A stretch of 64,000 nucleotides of DNA from Vibrio europaeus (lineage in GTDB: Bacteria > Pseudomonadota > Gammaproteobacteria > Enterobacterales > Vibrionaceae), in assembly GCF_001695575.1 (NCBI RefSeq), contig NZ_LUAX01000005.1, positions 130,055 to 194,054 of the forward strand, written 5' to 3'. Each line of letters opens with the position of its first letter. Position 1 is the first letter of the stretch. Positions 22,200 through 31,955 of this stretch are shown here, one piece after another. Under the pieces are notes generated by a model. That model saw nothing but the letters and a program-made list of their open reading frames with translations. It had not been told where the DNA came from and did not search any database. A program made the translations under genes and the position numbers.

Positions 22200-23147
22200 T
22201 TAAGCTTTGTCTGCGTCTTGTGGGTAAACGTAATCTAGCCAACCCCATTTATCTTCTGTGGTGCCATTAAATAGGCCGAAGTAAGCTTCTTGGAGCTCTT
22301 TGGTGATTGGACCACGTTTACCGCTGCCGACTTCAATCTTATCGATAGTTGCAACAGGAACGACCTCTGCTGCAGTACCTGTCATAAAGACTTCGTCTGC
22401 TAGGTAAAGCGCTTCACGCGCAATGTTTGCTTCACGCACTTCATAACCGCGATCACGAGCGATAGTCATAATTGAATCACGCGTGATACCCGGCAGGATT
22501 GCACTGGTTGCTGGTGGAGTGGTGATAACACCATCTTTAATGACGAAGATATTTTCACCTGCACCTTCTGAGAGGTAACCATCAACACTGAGTGCGATAC
22601 CTTCATCGTAGCCGTGACGGCGTGCTTCACCACCAACAAGTAGTGAAGATAGGTAGTTACCACCGGCTTTTGCGGCAGTAGGAATCGTGTTTGGCGCTGC
22701 ACGGTTCCAACTAGAGATCATCGCATCAACGCCTTTCTCTAGGGCTTCTTCACCTAGGTAAGAGCCCCAAGGGAAAGCCGCAATGATCAGTTCCATTTCA
22801 GTGCCTACTGGTGGGCATACACCTAGACCTACGTTGCCGACGAAACCTAGTGGGCGAATGTAGGCACTATCGAGTTTGTTTTGACGTAGCGTTTCGCGCG
22901 TCGCTTCCATGATCTCTTCAACGGTGTACGGGATAGGGAAACGATAAATTTTTGCTGAGTCTTTAAGACGTTTTGCGTGCTCTGGATGACGGAAGACAAC
23001 CGGTCCTTTTGGTGTGTTATAGCAGCGTACACCTTCAAATACAGAGGTTCCGTAGTGCATAGCGTGGGTCAAAACGTGCACGTTTGCCTCTGCCCAAGGA
23101 ACCATTTCACCGTTAAACCAAATGTAGTCTGCTGTTTTTGTAGCCAT
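22200..23147 (-). CDS. ilvE: Branched-chain amino-acid aminotransferase
   Basis: Final transamination to valine, leucine and isoleucine. 315 aa, fold-type IV PLP enzyme. The catalytic lysine lies in TAAKAGGNYLSSL (about residue 160). The start MATKTADYIWFNGEMV at 23147 has GGAAG upstream; an in-frame ATG at 23168 would sit against the ilvM stop and is not favoured. Third gene of the operon. Confidence 0.97.
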   Translation of the reverse strand: MATKTADYIWFNGEMVPWAEANVHVLTHAMHYGTSVFEGVRCYNTPKGPVVFRHPEHAKRLKDSAKIYRFPIPYTVEEIMEATRETLRQNKLDSAYIRPLGFVGNVGLGVCPPVGTEMELIIAAFPWGSYLGEEALEKGVDAMISSWNRAAPNTIPTAAKAGGNYLSSLLVGGEARRHGYDEGIALSVDGYLSEGAGENIFVIKDGVITTPPATSAILPGITRDSIMTIARDRGYEVREANIAREALYLADEVFMTGTAAEVVPVATIDKIEVGSGKRGPITKELQEAYFGLFNGTTEDKWGWLDYVYPQDADKA

Positions 23148-23158
23148 TATTGTCTTCC

Positions 23159-23443
23159 TTATGCACAAATCTTTTGTTGTAGGTTGTTATTCGGGAGTTC
23201 GTCACTCGCAATTGTAGTGACTTCAACAGTGCGTACGTCCCAAAGCTTCTCGATTTGATTGGTGAGAAATGATATTGGGCGATCGCTGTCAACGATGATT
23301 TCAACGCTGGCGACTTTGCTCTCGTGGTTTTGTGTTCCGGCCACTTGCCTAACAATAAAACCACGGTGGCGTACCACGCGAAGAACACGTTCTAACAGTA
23401 CTGGTTTATCATCTGCTTTGATGTCAATTAGATATCTTTCCAT
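23159..23443 (-). CDS. ilvM: Acetolactate synthase II regulatory subunit
   Basis: Small ACT-domain partner of IlvG. 94 aa. Start at 23443 (MERYLIDIKADDKPVLLERVLRV), one base after the ilvG stop, so the two subunits are probably coupled. The ACT fold covers most of the chain; a short tail (LQQKICA) follows. Confidence 0.93.
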   Translation of the reverse strand: MERYLIDIKADDKPVLLERVLRVVRHRGFIVRQVAGTQNHESKVASVEIIVDSDRPISFLTNQIEKLWDVRTVEVTTIASDELPNNNLQQKICA

Positions 23444-23444
23444 G

Positions 23445-25091
23445 TTAGGTGTTCTCCAGCATGTCGTTGTTTGATGCACCTGGTGGTACAAGCGGCCATA
23501 CGTTTTCTTCTTCGTCGATTAAAACATGAAGCAAGTATGAGGTTTTACTTTCTAGCATTTCTTTAAGAGCAGGCTCAACTTCTTCTTTTTTAGTGATCAC
23601 CTTACCTGGAATATCAAAGGCTTTTGCTAGCATCACAAAGTCTGGGTTGTCATCAAGAATGGTTTCACTGTGGCGACCATCAAAGAACAGCGATTGCCAT
23701 TGGCGAACCATGCCTAAACGCTGGTTATCGAGCAGAACGACTTTGACCGGAATTTGACGACGCTTCAGTGTGCCTAGCTCTTGGATGTTCATCATAAATG
23801 AGCCATCACCTGTGATAAGAATAGACTGATCATCAGGTCGAGCAACCGCTGCCCCCATCGCTGCCGGAAGGCCAAAGCCCATAGTGCCTAGACCCGCGGA
23901 TGTGATGAAGTTTTGTGGCTCGCGTGGTTGAATGTGTTGTGCTGCCCACATCTGGTGCTGGCCCACATCGGTAGAAATAATCGAAGTTTCCGGCATAAGA
24001 TCAGATAGCTGCTTCAGTAACCCTGGAGCATAGATAAGATCGCCCGGGTGGTCGTAGCGCCACTTGAAACCACTACGGAGACTTTCACTATGCTTAACCC
24101 AAGGTGTGATGTCTTGAGTCAGCTCTAATTGAGGCAGAACAGCAGGGATCTCACCACGTACTGGCGCATTAGCTTGGCGCAGTTTGTGAATCTCTGCGGC
24201 ATCAATATCAATGTGAACCACCTTAGCGTTTGGTGCAAAGGTATCGAGCTTGCCGGTAACTCGGTCATCAAAGCGGGCACCAACAGCAATTAAAAGGTCA
24301 CACTCTTGTACGACTAGGTTGGCCGCTTTAGTACCGTGCATGCCGAGCATACCTAGATAGTGAGGATCATGACGCTCAATCGTACCTAGCCCTTTTAGGG
24401 TGCTGACAGAAGGCATAGGGTTTAAACGTAGGAACTCTCGTACCGAGTCCGTTGCGTGACCAAGCTGTGCACCACCACCGACGTAAAGTACCGGACGAGA
24501 GCTTTGAGAAAGCAGCTCTTGTGCTTGGCTAATAGCCTCTTGGCTTGCCACAGGCATCGCTGGTGGAGAAAAAGGAGGAAGAAGGTTTACAGGTGCTTGG
24601 CCTAGCTGAACATCTTTGGCGATATCAACGATAACTGGGCCTGGTCGACCTGCTTTCGCCACTTCAAATGCTTCAGCGAGTGTTGGAGCCAGTTCATTGA
24701 TATCTGTTACTAGGTAGCTGTGTTTAGTACAGGCCAGCGACATACCGATCACATCGATTTCTTGGAAGGCGTCAGTACCAATATGAGAGCTTGCAACCTG
24801 GCCTGTGATCGCAACCAGTGGAATAGAATCCATAAAGGCATCGGCGAGACCTGTGACTAGGTTGGTCGCACCTGGCCCTGATGTTGCCATACAGACAGCG
24901 ACGTCTTGAGTTGAGCGAGCCATACCAATTGCGGCCATCGCTGCACCTTGTTCATGTCGACAAAGGATATGTTCGACACCGCCATCATAGAGGGCATCGT
25001 AGATTGGCATGATGGCCCCGCCTGGGTAACCAAATACGGTTTTAATGCCTTGCTGCTTTAGGGCGGAAACGACTAACTCGGCACCTGTCAT
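23445..25091 (-). CDS. ilvG: Acetolactate synthase II large subunit
   Basis: ThDP/FAD enzyme condensing pyruvate with pyruvate or 2-oxobutanoate. 548 aa and uninterrupted, unlike the frameshifted gene of E. coli K-12. The ThDP glutamate is in the N-terminal [11 protein letters not shown]; the metal/ThDP motif [17 protein letters not shown] is at about 428-444. First structural gene after the ilvL attenuator. Confidence 0.98.
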   Translation of the reverse strand: MTGAELVVSALKQQGIKTVFGYPGGAIMPIYDALYDGGVEHILCRHEQGAAMAAIGMARSTQDVAVCMATSGPGATNLVTGLADAFMDSIPLVAITGQVASSHIGTDAFQEIDVIGMSLACTKHSYLVTDINELAPTLAEAFEVAKAGRPGPVIVDIAKDVQLGQAPVNLLPPFSPPAMPVASQEAISQAQELLSQSSRPVLYVGGGAQLGHATDSVREFLRLNPMPSVSTLKGLGTIERHDPHYLGMLGMHGTKAANLVVQECDLLIAVGARFDDRVTGKLDTFAPNAKVVHIDIDAAEIHKLRQANAPVRGEIPAVLPQLELTQDITPWVKHSESLRSGFKWRYDHPGDLIYAPGLLKQLSDLMPETSIISTDVGQHQMWAAQHIQPREPQNFITSAGLGTMGFGLPAAMGAAVARPDDQSILITGDGSFMMNIQELGTLKRRQIPVKVVLLDNQRLGMVRQWQSLFFDGRHSETILDDNPDFVMLAKAFDIPGKVITKKEEVEPALKEMLESKTSYLLHVLIDEEENVWPLVPPGASNNDMLENT

Positions 25092-25220
25092 TGTGAGCCC
25101 CCTTTACGCATTGTTTGATGTTGTGTTGTGTTGCACGTCATGTGCGCTCCCATTCTTCCTACGGCTCTTTTTTTTCTGAGCTTTAATTTATGTCTGCCAA
25201 TTTTTCAGCGTACTAATTGT

Positions 25221-25258
25221 AAAAAACCCCCGGACTTTTCAGTGCGGGGGTTTTTTTT
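25221..25258 (-). terminator. ilv attenuator
   Basis: Reading leftward, CCCCCGCACTG and a following CCGGGGG segment form a GC-rich hairpin ending in TTTTTT, between ilvL and ilvG. This is the place and form of the ilvGMEDA transcription attenuator. Regulation by leucine, valine and isoleucine tRNA charging is inferred from the leader peptide. Confidence 0.88.
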
Positions 25259-25267
25259 AATCTGTGG

Positions 25268-25357
25268 TTATTTTTCGCCCACTCTACCCCGCGCGGAATC
25301 AATAATGACCACGATAATCAGGGCAATCAGTGCGTTAATGCGGGCGTTGAAGTTCAT
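25268..25357 (-). CDS. ilvL: ilv leader peptide IlvL
   Basis: 29-aa peptide starting MNFNARINALIALIIVVIID and ending GRVGEK. Residues 7-19 carry 6 Ile, 2 Leu and 2 Val, the regulatory codons expected for branched-chain attenuation. It ends 10 bp before the attenuator hairpin and is oriented with ilvG. Ribosome stalling here would favour an antiterminator. Too short for most gene callers, but context is decisive. Confidence 0.9.
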   Translation of the reverse strand: MNFNARINALIALIIVVIIDSARGRVGEK

Positions 25358-25565
25358 TTATTATTTCTTTAGTTATCTGTGCCTAATAGGACACGAAATT
25401 GTTTGCGTCTCTAGTGGTAACATACAATTCCGCTGCATGACAAGCAAAAACTCATTCTTTTTTCACATTCTTTCAGCATCTCGCCAAGCTATATAACAAC
25501 CTTGATAACAAAATAGACGAACTATCAGGGGGATAAATAATGATCAAACAACAAGTGAGCTTAGT

Positions 25566-27089
25566 ATGGGATTAGCGATCATTCATAGTCGAGCTTGCGT
25601 TGGGGTAGAGGCACCAACAGTGACGGTAGAAGTGCATATCAGTAATGGTATGCCGGGATTTACCTTGGTTGGGCTACCTGAAACCACGGTTAAAGAGTCT
25701 CGCGATAGAGTGCGCAGTGCGATCATCAATTCGCGTTTTGAATTTCCAGCTAAGCGAATCACAGTCAATCTCGCGCCTGCTGATTTACCTAAAGAAGGTG
25801 GTCGATTCGATCTGCCGATTGCATTAGGTATTTTAGCGGCGTCGGAGCAAATTCCTGTTAATGAGCTAAATAATCAAGAGTTTATTGGCGAGCTTGCTTT
25901 ATCTGGAGAGTTAAGAAGGGTGAAAGGGGTGTTACCCGCGGCGTTGGCTGCCAATCGAGTTGAGCGCAGTTTAGTGGTTCCCCATAGCAATGGTGATCAG
26001 GCGGCTTTAGTCGGTGCTGAAAGACATAAATCGGCGCAAAGCCTACTTGAAGTGTGTGCCGACTTGTGTGGGCAACAAAAGCTCTCACTACATCAAACCG
26101 CGCAAGCTTGTGCAGCACCGAGTAGCCAGAGAGATCTGCAAGACATTATAGGGCAGCAGCAAGGCAAGCGAGCTTTAGAGATTGCTGCTGCAGGTAATCA
26201 CAATTTGCTATTTCTTGGTCCTCCGGGGACAGGCAAAACCATGTTGGCTTCGCGTTTATGCGATTTGCTGCCCGATATGTCAGATAGTGAGGCGCTTGAA
26301 TCGGCTTCTGTAGCTTCACTGACACAACAAGAAATCAATGCCCACAATTGGAAACAGCGTCCTTTCCGCTCCCCACATCATTCTAGTTCGATGGCTGCGC
26401 TCGTAGGTGGGGGCTCTATCCCAAGGCCAGGAGAGATCTCGTTGGCGCACAATGGATTATTGTTTCTCGATGAGATGCCCGAATTCGAGCGCAAAGTGCT
26501 CGATTCATTGCGTGAGCCATTAGAGTCAGGGGAGATTATTATCTCGCGAGCCCAGGGCAAGACACGCTTTCCCGCTAGGTTTCAGCTAGTTGGGGCATTA
26601 AACCCAAGTCCTACTGGGTACTACGAAGGCAACCAGTCGCGAGCCAATCCGCAAACTATTCTGCGCTACTTAAGCCGTTTATCTGGCCCATTGCTTGATC
26701 GCTTTGATATGTCACTAGAAATTCCTGCTTTACCAAAGGGGACGTTAGCAGAAGGGGGAGAAAGAGGCGAATCGACCCAGATTGTGCGCGATAGAGTATT
26801 GATAGCGCGTGAAAAAATGTTGTCACGGGCAAGTAAGGTGAACGCCTTGTTAGGCAGCCGAGAAATCGAGCGTTATTGCCCGTTACATAAGCAAGATGCG
26901 CAGTTTTTGGAAACTGCTCTACATCGATTAGGGCTTTCTATTCGTGCTTACCATCGCATTATCAAAGTCGCACGCACCATTGCTGACTTAGAAGGGGCGA
27001 GCCATATTGAGCGCAATCATCTTGCAGAAGCACTAGGCTACCGAGCGATGGATCGGTTGTTGCGGCAGTTGACCGCGCAGGCGGTGTAA
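25566..27089 (+). CDS. comM: ComM/YifB Mg-chelatase-like AAA+ helicase
   Basis: 507 aa. An N-terminal Lon-protease-like domain (GLAIIHSRACVGVEAP...) is followed by an AAA+ core with Walker A GPPGTGKTM (about residue 219) and Walker B LFLDEMPEF, and a C-terminal Mg-chelatase segment (LSIRAYHRIIKVARTIADLEG). ComM is a branch-migration helicase that speeds integration of transformed DNA in vibrios. Divergent from the ilv operon. Alternative name yifB. Confidence 0.95.
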   Translation: MGLAIIHSRACVGVEAPTVTVEVHISNGMPGFTLVGLPETTVKESRDRVRSAIINSRFEFPAKRITVNLAPADLPKEGGRFDLPIALGILAASEQIPVNELNNQEFIGELALSGELRRVKGVLPAALAANRVERSLVVPHSNGDQAALVGAERHKSAQSLLEVCADLCGQQKLSLHQTAQACAAPSSQRDLQDIIGQQQGKRALEIAAAGNHNLLFLGPPGTGKTMLASRLCDLLPDMSDSEALESASVASLTQQEINAHNWKQRPFRSPHHSSSMAALVGGGSIPRPGEISLAHNGLLFLDEMPEFERKVLDSLREPLESGEIIISRAQGKTRFPARFQLVGALNPSPTGYYEGNQSRANPQTILRYLSRLSGPLLDRFDMSLEIPALPKGTLAEGGERGESTQIVRDRVLIAREKMLSRASKVNALLGSREIERYCPLHKQDAQFLETALHRLGLSIRAYHRIIKVARTIADLEGASHIERNHLAEALGYRAMDRLLRQLTAQAV

Positions 27090-27110
27090 AAAAGCCCGCT
27101 TTTGCGGGCT
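27087..27110. terminator. Bidirectional terminator after comM
   Basis: AGCCCGC-TTTT-GCGGGCT stem-loop flanked by A-run and serving the convergent genes. Confidence 0.8.
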
Positions 27111-27117
27111 AGTGAAG

Positions 27118-28098
27118 TTAGAACTGGTAGTTTACACCGACAGAAAAGATCATCTGGTCTTCATCGTAGAATTCGATGTTTGAGTCGGTTTGGCCATAAC
27201 CCGCAAAAGAGATCAGAGACCAATCTCGCCAACCCATAAACTGCTGATACTCATAGGCCGCAAAGAGACTTAATTCGTCATCGTCGCGAACCTTGTTGTA
27301 GACAGGGTGTGAAGCATCATAACTTTTGCTGGTGTAACTCGCGGTAAGCGCAAACTGATGGCGATTGATGACTTTAAACAGCGAAAGCTCGCCGCCCCAA
27401 GAGGTGAGCGAGTTCGCATCGCCATCGGCATCCGTTTTAATGTAAGTCAGCGATGGGACTAAGAACATAGTACGGTCGACGGGAATGCGATAATTACCTT
27501 TTACATAGATCGATGTCGCGTCACGTCGCAGTAACTGTTGGTCACTCACTGAGCGCGCCTGACCAGACTGTTCATTCTCTATATCTTTGATCGCGTATGC
27601 GGTATCTAGACTAAAACCAGAGTTAGCAATATTGCTAAATTTAAGTCGGTACGCGTTACCTTTTTCGTCGGTGACGGAGCGCGCGCTTCCTTCTAGGAAA
27701 GGATCGGCCCAAGTCTCTCCAGACATAATGGTCGGTAGGAAAGAGGCATCAATCACTGTTCCATTGGCCAATTGTTGCTTATAGCCTAACTCTAACGCTA
27801 AGGTACCGATTGCTATATCTTCACGAGATGTACCTGCATAGAACTGCTTGTCGAGTTGACTACCAAACGTATAAGCAATGCTACCTAGCGGCAGCGCCAA
27901 GACACTGCTATCACTTTGACCTTTCTGCGTATTGTCCGTAATGGTCGCGTTAGTATCGGTATTAAAATTAGAGGTTGAAGAGGTATAACCGGCACTGAGT
28001 GAGACTTCGCCGCTGATCCCCGCTGAATCAGAGAGCTGGGCCATTGCTGGTGCTGTGCTCAGTACAGCAAGCGCAATAAGGGTTGGTTTTGTGGTCAT
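27118..28098 (-). CDS. Outer-membrane beta-barrel protein, DUF2860-like
   Basis: 326 aa with a signal peptide (cleavage after about residue 20, ...APAMAQ) and a body of alternating strands that ends in the outer-membrane terminal motif VNYQF with C-terminal Phe. The pattern and Vibrio context match the DUF2860 family. Function unknown; a porin-like or adhesive surface role is only inference. Confidence 0.8.
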   Translation of the reverse strand: MTTKPTLIALAVLSTAPAMAQLSDSAGISGEVSLSAGYTSSTSNFNTDTNATITDNTQKGQSDSSVLALPLGSIAYTFGSQLDKQFYAGTSREDIAIGTLALELGYKQQLANGTVIDASFLPTIMSGETWADPFLEGSARSVTDEKGNAYRLKFSNIANSGFSLDTAYAIKDIENEQSGQARSVSDQQLLRRDATSIYVKGNYRIPVDRTMFLVPSLTYIKTDADGDANSLTSWGGELSLFKVINRHQFALTASYTSKSYDASHPVYNKVRDDDELSLFAAYEYQQFMGWRDWSLISFAGYGQTDSNIEFYDEDQMIFSVGVNYQF

Positions 28099-28279
28099 TA
28101 CGGGTTCTCCATGGTGTAAACCTAGTGACTGATTGCCTTGAGGTCGAAGTGTGCTCTAACAACTCTGACCATCGTTAGATTAGTTTCAAACTTTCCAATG
28201 GCTTGTATAATTACACGCTGTTTTATTATTCATAAATGAATGTTTATAAATTTTTCATTAAATCTCACTTATTAAGCGT

Positions 28280-29164
28280 ATGTTGGCACATTTACTCCTT
28301 GTTCTGAATGTTAGTTTGGTCATCTTAAACTCCGCAGTCTGCTCGATAGCTATCTGTGTTGTGGCCGTTTTTAAGTTTGTTTTGCCAAGTGCTGCACTTA
28401 AAGCAAAGGGTACTCAGCTTGCCAATAAAATAATGTGGCTTTGGGCAACGATAAATTCTGCCATTCTTAACGTTTCGAACCAAATTGAGTGGGATATTCA
28501 AGGCGGTGACGAACTGAAACAAGATGGTTGGTACTTGATGATCAGTAACCACCTTAGCTGGACAGATATTGTTGTACTGTGCTGCGTGTTCAAAGATCGC
28601 ATTCCAATGCCTAAGTTTTTTCTTAAGCAGCAACTTCTCTATGTGCCTTTTATTGGAATGGCTTGTTGGGCTCTCGATATGCCATTTATGCGTCGCTATT
28701 CACGCGAATATCTGATTCGTCATCCAGAGAAACGTGGGCAGGATTTGGCAACCACTCGTCGCTCATGTACTAAGTTCAAGCACACACCTACTACGGTTGT
28801 GAATTACGTGGAAGGGACGCGTTTTAATGCAGACAAGCAGCGCAAAAGCAAAGCGGGTTATCAATATCTTCTGCAGCCTAAAACAGGAGGGATAGCGTAT
28901 ACGCTAGCAGCAATGGGCGATCAGTTTGAGAGTATTATTGATGTCACGTTAGCGTATCCAGAGAATACACAAAAACCGTTTAAAGATGCTCTGATGGGTC
29001 GTATGACCAAGATTGTTGTCCGCACTAAAGTCTTGCCAGTGGATGAGCAAGTGCGAGGTGATTACTTTAATGACAAGCCATACAAGCGCCAGTTTCAGCA
29101 GTGGCTAGGCGATGTTTGGCAACAGAAAGATGAATTGTTACAGCAAGTACATCAAGATAAGTAA
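28280..29164 (+). CDS. yihG: Membrane-bound lysophospholipid/1-acylglycerol-phosphate acyltransferase, YihG-like
   Basis: 294 aa PlsC-superfamily acyltransferase. A hydrophobic N-terminus (residues 1-40) anchors it in the inner membrane. Catalytic motif NHLSWTD (NHx4D, about residue 91) and the substrate motif YVEGTRF (about 178) are present. In E. coli yihG also lies close to dsbA and srkA, supporting orthology. Acyl donor and acceptor are not determinable here. Confidence 0.85.
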   Translation: MLAHLLLVLNVSLVILNSAVCSIAICVVAVFKFVLPSAALKAKGTQLANKIMWLWATINSAILNVSNQIEWDIQGGDELKQDGWYLMISNHLSWTDIVVLCCVFKDRIPMPKFFLKQQLLYVPFIGMACWALDMPFMRRYSREYLIRHPEKRGQDLATTRRSCTKFKHTPTTVVNYVEGTRFNADKQRKSKAGYQYLLQPKTGGIAYTLAAMGDQFESIIDVTLAYPENTQKPFKDALMGRMTKIVVRTKVLPVDEQVRGDYFNDKPYKRQFQQWLGDVWQQKDELLQQVHQDK

Positions 29165-29178
29165 TTAAATCTACAGAA

Positions 29179-29207
29179 TAAAAAAGGGAGCGTTTGCTCC
29201 CTTTTTA
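29179..29207. terminator. Terminator between yihG and dsbA
   Basis: AAAGGGAGC-GTTT-GCTCCCTTT with A- and T-tracts on the two sides, between convergent genes. Confidence 0.85.
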
Positions 29208-29215
29208 CTTGGTGA

Positions 29216-29818
29216 CTATTTTAGCGTTAGTAAGTAATTGACTAAGGCAAAGTACTCATCCAGTGAGGTGATTGAGCCTGCTTCAACTAAGTATTTGTTG
29301 TTAACAATAACCGCTGGAACACCTGATAGACCGCTGTTTTTAAACTGTTTGTCGAAGCGGCGAACCATTGAATCTACCGCAAAACCGTTAAATGCTGCGT
29401 CGAACTTCTTCGCATCGACGCCTTCATCCAAGAAGATCTGACGAAGTTCTTCATCATTTTTGGGTGCTTTACGCATGTTGTGGATGCGGTTAAATAGCAC
29501 GGGTGTCATCTTGTCTTCTACTTTCAGCACAATCATGGTTGCGTAAGCTTTGCTCATCGACTCACCCATGTTGCCACCCATAAAAGAAACATGATTTTTC
29601 TGGAACTTAGCCTCTTTAGGTAGCTTAGTTTTTAGCTGCTGAATAATAGGTTCGAACGAGTGACAGTGTGGACAGTAGAAAGAGAAAAACTCTGTTACGA
29701 TCGGTTTCTTTGAGGCTTCTAAATCCAGCACCTTGTAGTGCTCACCTTGATTGAACTGCGCAGCGTGAGCAGATAGGCTCAACATCAGTGTGGCAACTAG
29801 TGCAAACAGCTTTTTCAT
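29216..29818 (-). CDS. dsbA: Thiol:disulfide interchange protein DsbA
   Basis: Periplasmic oxidase that introduces disulfides and is re-oxidised by DsbB. About 200 aa. Signal peptide [20 protein letters not shown]; active site CPHC in [14 protein letters not shown]; cis-proline loop GVPAV. The start is 29818, with GGAG 7 bases upstream; the frame extends to 29938 but that part overlaps srkA. Follows srkA in an operon as in E. coli. Confidence 0.97.
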   Translation of the reverse strand: MKKLFALVATLMLSLSAHAAQFNQGEHYKVLDLEASKKPIVTEFFSFYCPHCHSFEPIIQQLKTKLPKEAKFQKNHVSFMGGNMGESMSKAYATMIVLKVEDKMTPVLFNRIHNMRKAPKNDEELRQIFLDEGVDAKKFDAAFNGFAVDSMVRRFDKQFKNSGLSGVPAVIVNNKYLVEAGSITSLDEYFALVNYLLTLK

Positions 29819-29843
29819 TCTTGACTCCATGTTGTCGATTTTC

Positions 29844-30830
29844 TTACCACTGTGGCATAAGTGAAAGTGGTGGCTCATCCAGTGCAGCAATTTGCTCTTT
29901 AAAAGCAAGTACCTGACTCTCCCAGTATTTTGGATCATTGAACCAAGGAAAAGCGAGAGGAAAAGCTGGATCTTGCCACCTTTTTGCTAACCATGCCATA
30001 TAGTGCACCATACGTAGACCGCGCAGTGGCTCAATTAGTTTCAATTGATTGCTGTTGAAGTCGTTAAACTCCTGATATGCCTCTAACAGAATGTCTAACT
30101 GCATCAGTTTGTCTGCTCGCTCGCCGTTAAGTAGCATCCACAAGTCTTGAATAGCAGGACCGTTACGAGAATCATCTAGGTCAACAAACATCGGGCCATC
30201 GCGCCAAAGAATATTTCCTGGATGGCAGTCACCATGCAAACGAATCAGACTGGTTGAGTCAGCCCAGTGGTTTTCTAGAGATTTAATCAGTAAATCGAGA
30301 TCGTTAAAAAACGCATTTTCGAGATGCATCGGAATAAACTGAGAGTGTTCCAGTAACTTGCGCGGCTGATAGACATACTCTTCGAGCCCTATGGTTGGAC
30401 GGTGCTGGAAAACCTGTTTTGAGCCAACTTTATGAATACGACCTAAAAAGCGTCCAACCCCTTCGAGCTGCTCAAGGTTATCGACTTCAAACTGGCGCCC
30501 GCCAACACTTGCAAATAGGGCAAACAGATAGCCTTGATATTGGTGGAGAGTTTGACCGTTAATAATTACAGGAGGAGCAACAGGGATCTCTGACTCGATC
30601 AGTTCAAGGGTAAAGTCATGTTCCTCTTGGATTTGTTCTAAGCTCCATCGCTCTGGGCGGTAAAACTTAGCCACATAACGTTGGCGCTCTTCATCGGTAA
30701 ACTGGTAGACGCGGTTTTCATAGCTGTTAAGAGCCAGAAATCCAGATTCCGCTCGAATACCAATGCTTTCGAGGGCATACCACATAAAATCAGGCGTTAA
30801 CGCATCAAAGTTAAAGGCTTGCTGTGTCAT
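29844..30830 (-). CDS. srkA: Stress response kinase A (SrkA/RdoA/YihE)
   Basis: Aminoglycoside-phosphotransferase-fold Ser/Thr kinase that protects against stress-induced death. About 328 aa. Catalytic and metal motifs are [15 protein letters not shown] and [12 protein letters not shown]. The start at 30830 ([17 protein letters not shown]) matches the family N-terminus; a second in-frame ATG at 30848, inside the att repeat and with AGGA upstream, would add six residues. The prophage ends 6 bp upstream, so its normal upstream region has been displaced. Confidence 0.95.
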   Translation of the reverse strand: MTQQAFNFDALTPDFMWYALESIGIRAESGFLALNSYENRVYQFTDEERQRYVAKFYRPERWSLEQIQEEHDFTLELIESEIPVAPPVIINGQTLHQYQGYLFALFASVGGRQFEVDNLEQLEGVGRFLGRIHKVGSKQVFQHRPTIGLEEYVYQPRKLLEHSQFIPMHLENAFFNDLDLLIKSLENHWADSTSLIRLHGDCHPGNILWRDGPMFVDLDDSRNGPAIQDLWMLLNGERADKLMQLDILLEAYQEFNDFNSNQLKLIEPLRGLRMVHYMAWLAKRWQDPAFPLAFPWFNDPKYWESQVLAFKEQIAALDEPPLSLMPQW

Positions 30831-30835
30831 AAAAT

Positions 30836-30856
30836 AAAAGAGGCTCATTGCTGAGC
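30836..30856. repeat. attL: 21-bp direct repeat at prophage left end
   Basis: Identical to 44538-44558 over 21 bases (starts AAAAGAGGC, ends GCTGAGC). It lies between srkA and the outward-facing integrase gene, as expected for an att site. It contains half of the ccoG terminator stem and the alternative srkA ATG at 30848. Confidence 0.9.
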
Positions 30857-30926
30857 GTTTCCTAGGTTGTTTAGTATGGGTAATTGTAGTTCATTGTTAT
30901 TAAATACAACCACTTAGTGTTTTCTA

Positions 30927-31955
30927 TTATATGGCTATGGGGCGTTCTGGGTCATAAGTGTGGTCATTTTGTGGATCTCTTAACTTGTTTAGTGGGTTGA
31001 GTTTAACCGCGTCAATCAAGTGATCAGGAGCCAAATGCGCGTAAGTCATCGTTTGATTAATACTAGCATGCCCGAGTATTTCCTTAAGCGTTAAAATATC
31101 CCCGCCATTCATTACAAAGTGACTTGCAAAGGTATGGCGCAAAACATGCACCTTTTGTCCTTTGGGTAAATCAAAGCCTAGCTTATCAAATATCTTAACT
31201 AACCTTACTTGCGGGTCTTCACTGAACAGGTTGCCGCCACTCTCAGGATAAATATCATCATATAACTGCTTGCTAATAGGGACGGTTCTGGGCTTGCCTG
31301 TCTTGGTGTTAGTAAATCGGATGCGATAAGGACTAAGGTTACTAGATTTTAGTGTGACCGTTTCTCTCCATCGTGAACCAGTAGCCAAACTAATTTCTAC
31401 GATTTTTAGTAGTTCCCAATCATTTTTAAGGTAGTCCAAAAGGTCTTGGGTTTGTTTAAGGGTCAGGTAAGTCATTTCTGACTTTTCAGGCGCGGGTTGC
31501 TTTAGGTCTTTCAGTGGATGTGCGCCAGTAAAATCACCAGTCTCAATCAAAACAGAAAAGACGTTGCTTAAGCATGAGGTTAGGCGTCTAACTGTGTTTG
31601 CTTTTTGACCCCTTGCCATGCGTTCTAATTGCCAGTTGCTAATCAAAGTCGCGTCAATATTGTTTACAGTGGGGTCGCCCAACTCACGACAGATTAGCTC
31701 TACCTTTTTTCGGTAGTTGGCTGCGGTTCGTTTAAGTTGACCGGACTTAATCCACCAAATATCTATAAGCTCAGAAAGACGGCGTTTATCTACAGGTAAG
31801 CCTAACCACTCTTTGTTGTGGTGCGTAGAAAGTATGTGCTTTTCATAGGCTAAAGCTTCTGCTTTTTTGTCAAACTTACGTCTGAAACGCTTGCCGTTTC
31901 TTCCTGACGGTCTCAGGTCTACAAGCCACTTTTCGCCGTCTTTCTTGATACTCAT
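30927..31955 (-). CDS. int: P2-type tyrosine integrase
   Basis: 342 aa site-specific recombinase. The N-terminal arm-binding region (DLRPSGRNGKRFRRKFDKK) is like phage P2/186 Int. The catalytic set is complete: R195 (ATGSRWRE), H270-x-x-R273 (HVLRHTFASHF), H296 (LGHASI) and nucleophile Y305 (TMTYAHL). It overlaps the repressor gene by 4 bases and is transcribed toward attL and srkA with no obvious terminator between. Confidence 0.97.
   Translation of the reverse strand: MSIKKDGEKWLVDLRPSGRNGKRFRRKFDKKAEALAYEKHILSTHHNKEWLGLPVDKRRLSELIDIWWIKSGQLKRTAANYRKKVELICRELGDPTVNNIDATLISNWQLERMARGQKANTVRRLTSCLSNVFSVLIETGDFTGAHPLKDLKQPAPEKSEMTYLTLKQTQDLLDYLKNDWELLKIVEISLATGSRWRETVTLKSSNLSPYRIRFTNTKTGKPRTVPISKQLYDDIYPESGGNLFSEDPQVRLVKIFDKLGFDLPKGQKVHVLRHTFASHFVMNGGDILTLKEILGHASINQTMTYAHLAPDHLIDAVKLNPLNKLRDPQNDHTYDPERPIAI

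Noticed and set aside
25128..25496. Rightward open frame containing an Ile/Leu-rich peptide like IlvL
   Set aside because: Wrong strand for ilvG; it crosses the attenuator and ilvL, whose orientation fits.
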